Shown: piece after piece, positions 59,117 to 59,464 of the stretch
Numbering within the stretch: the stretch's first letter is position 1
Layout: the number at the start of each line of letters is the position of its first letter
From: Pantoea cypripedii
GTDB taxonomy: Bacteria > Pseudomonadota > Gammaproteobacteria > Enterobacterales > Enterobacteriaceae
Length of the DNA stretch: 59,464 nucleotides
Reading direction: 5' to 3'
Assembly (NCBI RefSeq): GCF_011395035.1
Contig: NZ_CP024770.1
Span: forward strand, 1,355,634-1,415,097
The notes under the pieces: model-generated
Told to the model about the DNA's origin: nothing
The model's input: only the letters and a program-made list of their open reading frames with translations
The model's database searches: none
Position numbers and translations under genes: made by a program

Positions 59117-59464
59117 GCGCTCCCGGCAACCTGAGAGCGTATCTTTACCCTGTTATTTATTGCTGTCCTGCCCAAATCACTATCACTTTATCGTCGCCCT
59201 TTTCACGTACGAAACCGTAACCACCGGGAAGCGATAAGGTTGTCTGTCTTCCCATCCCGATAGCAGGATGGCGTGCACGAAACTGGCCGAGTTTCTGCCA
59301 GTGAGCAACGTTACTCGCAGCTTTCCCGCCGATATCCTGCCAGTTCATATCCGAACGTGTCCCCTGTATCGGATCGGATCCGGTGGGACCGAACGGCCGC
59401 AACGATTCATCGCCATAGAAAATTTGTACGGTACCCGGTGTAAGTAGCAACAGTTCTGCCGCTG
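59117..59464 (-). repeat. Right copy of the 348-bp inverted repeat (malS 3' end plus terminator)
   Basis: This is the inverted counterpart of 1007-1354. It includes the malS stop codon, the 16-base spacer and a variant of the terminator hairpin at 59117-59140. Identity is complete over 59226-59464 by eye and drops toward the island side. It continues beyond the window edge. Confidence 0.92.
59157..59464 (-). CDS. malS: Second copy of malS, C-terminal fragment (runs off the window)
   Basis: The reading frame continues beyond base 59464; 102 codons plus part of one are visible. The protein matches the last residues of the left MalS copy (LLLTPGTVQIFYGDE, RSDMNWQDIGGKAAS, FVREKGDDKV) with two substitutions, Gly for His in LPGGYG and Ile for Val in VIWAGQQ. 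Both changes look conservative, so this could be the native end of an intact malS or of a hybrid gene. Whether the full gene is present upstream cannot be seen here. Confidence 0.9.
   Translation of the reverse strand, partial: AAELLLLTPGTVQIFYGDESLRPFGPTGSDPIQGTRSDMNWQDIGGKAASNVAHWQKLGQFRARHPAIGMGRQTTLSLPGGYGFVREKGDDKVIVIWAGQQ

Noticed and set aside
1..59464. Complete prophage, integrase, tRNA-anchored att sites or CRISPR arrays
   Set aside because: No integrase, phage structural gene, tRNA or regular direct-repeat array was found. The only boundary repeats are the inverted malS ends.

Overview
The window reads as enterobacterial chromosome (Enterobacterales). A Pantoea/Erwinia-type host is suggested by a MalS-type periplasmic alpha-amylase and by short GGCGCGAT/ATCGCGCC hairpins at 8295-8313 and 22348-22363, but the genus is inferred, not proven. 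There are no rRNA, tRNA, CRISPR or phage genes. A partial malS enters from the left (1-1314). The 3' end of a second malS copy lies on the opposite strand at the right edge (59157-59464). The 348 bp at 1007-1354 and 59117-59464 are near-identical inverted copies, so about 57.8 kb of accessory DNA is bracketed by inverted malS ends.

The DNA between them looks like an organosulfur-scavenging island built from self-contained cassettes, most with their own ABC importer (seven periplasmic binding proteins in all). (1) 1.4-16.7 kb: an ArsR-type regulator; a rightward operon of Dpp-type permeases, a four-rhodanese-domain protein, an enolase-superfamily enzyme and a fused ATPase; and a convergent leftward operon of peptide-type binding protein, class II aldolase, SfnB/DszC-like, NtaA/DszA-like, NtaA/DszA-like, SfnB/DszC-like and an atypical SDR. 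(2) 17.1-21.3 kb: a ketopantoate-reductase-like protein and a polar amino-acid ABC system. (3) 21.3-22.4 kb: an IS3-type transposase remnant, a ParE/RelB-type toxin-antitoxin pair and a REP-like hairpin, forming a junction. (4) 22.4-33.4 kb: a cluster that matches the S-(2-succino)cysteine breakdown genes (YxeL, YxeP, YxeQ and YxeMNO equivalents plus a fumarase/aspartase-superfamily lyase in the place of the S-(2-succino) lyase), here with an additional flavin monooxygenase, aminotransferase and hydroxycarboxylate-dehydrogenase-like protein.

(5) 34.0-43.2 kb: HyuA/HyuB (5-oxoprolinase/hydantoinase type) with a second Dpp-type importer split over two divergent operons. (6) 43.3-48.5 kb: a Tau/Ssu-type sulfonate importer co-transcribed with a second hydroxycarboxylate-dehydrogenase-like gene and divergent from an Ldh2-family dehydrogenase (sulfolactate is a plausible substrate). 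(7) 48.5-51.1 kb: binding protein, permease and homocysteine S-methyltransferase, without an ATPase. (8) 51.5-55.8 kb: a five-gene operon of cysteate sulfo-lyase/D-cysteine desulfhydrase-like protein, Asp/Glu-racemase-like protein and a Tau-type importer, a good candidate for D/L-cysteate use. (9) 56.0-59.0 kb: flavin monooxygenase, rhodanese and ThiM-like kinase.

The common logic is import of a sulfur-containing small molecule, oxygenation or lyase cleavage of a C-S bond, and transfer or salvage of the sulfur. Four NtaA/SnaA/DszA-family and two SfnB/DszC-family flavin enzymes are present, but no flavin reductase, no TauD/SsuD oxygenase and only one intact transcription factor. The cassettes therefore probably rely on host flavin reductase and host CysB/Cbl-type control. 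Substrates are inferred from family and context. The ABBA monooxygenase operon and its convergent transporter operon (2.1-16.7 kb) are the least explained and most interesting part.
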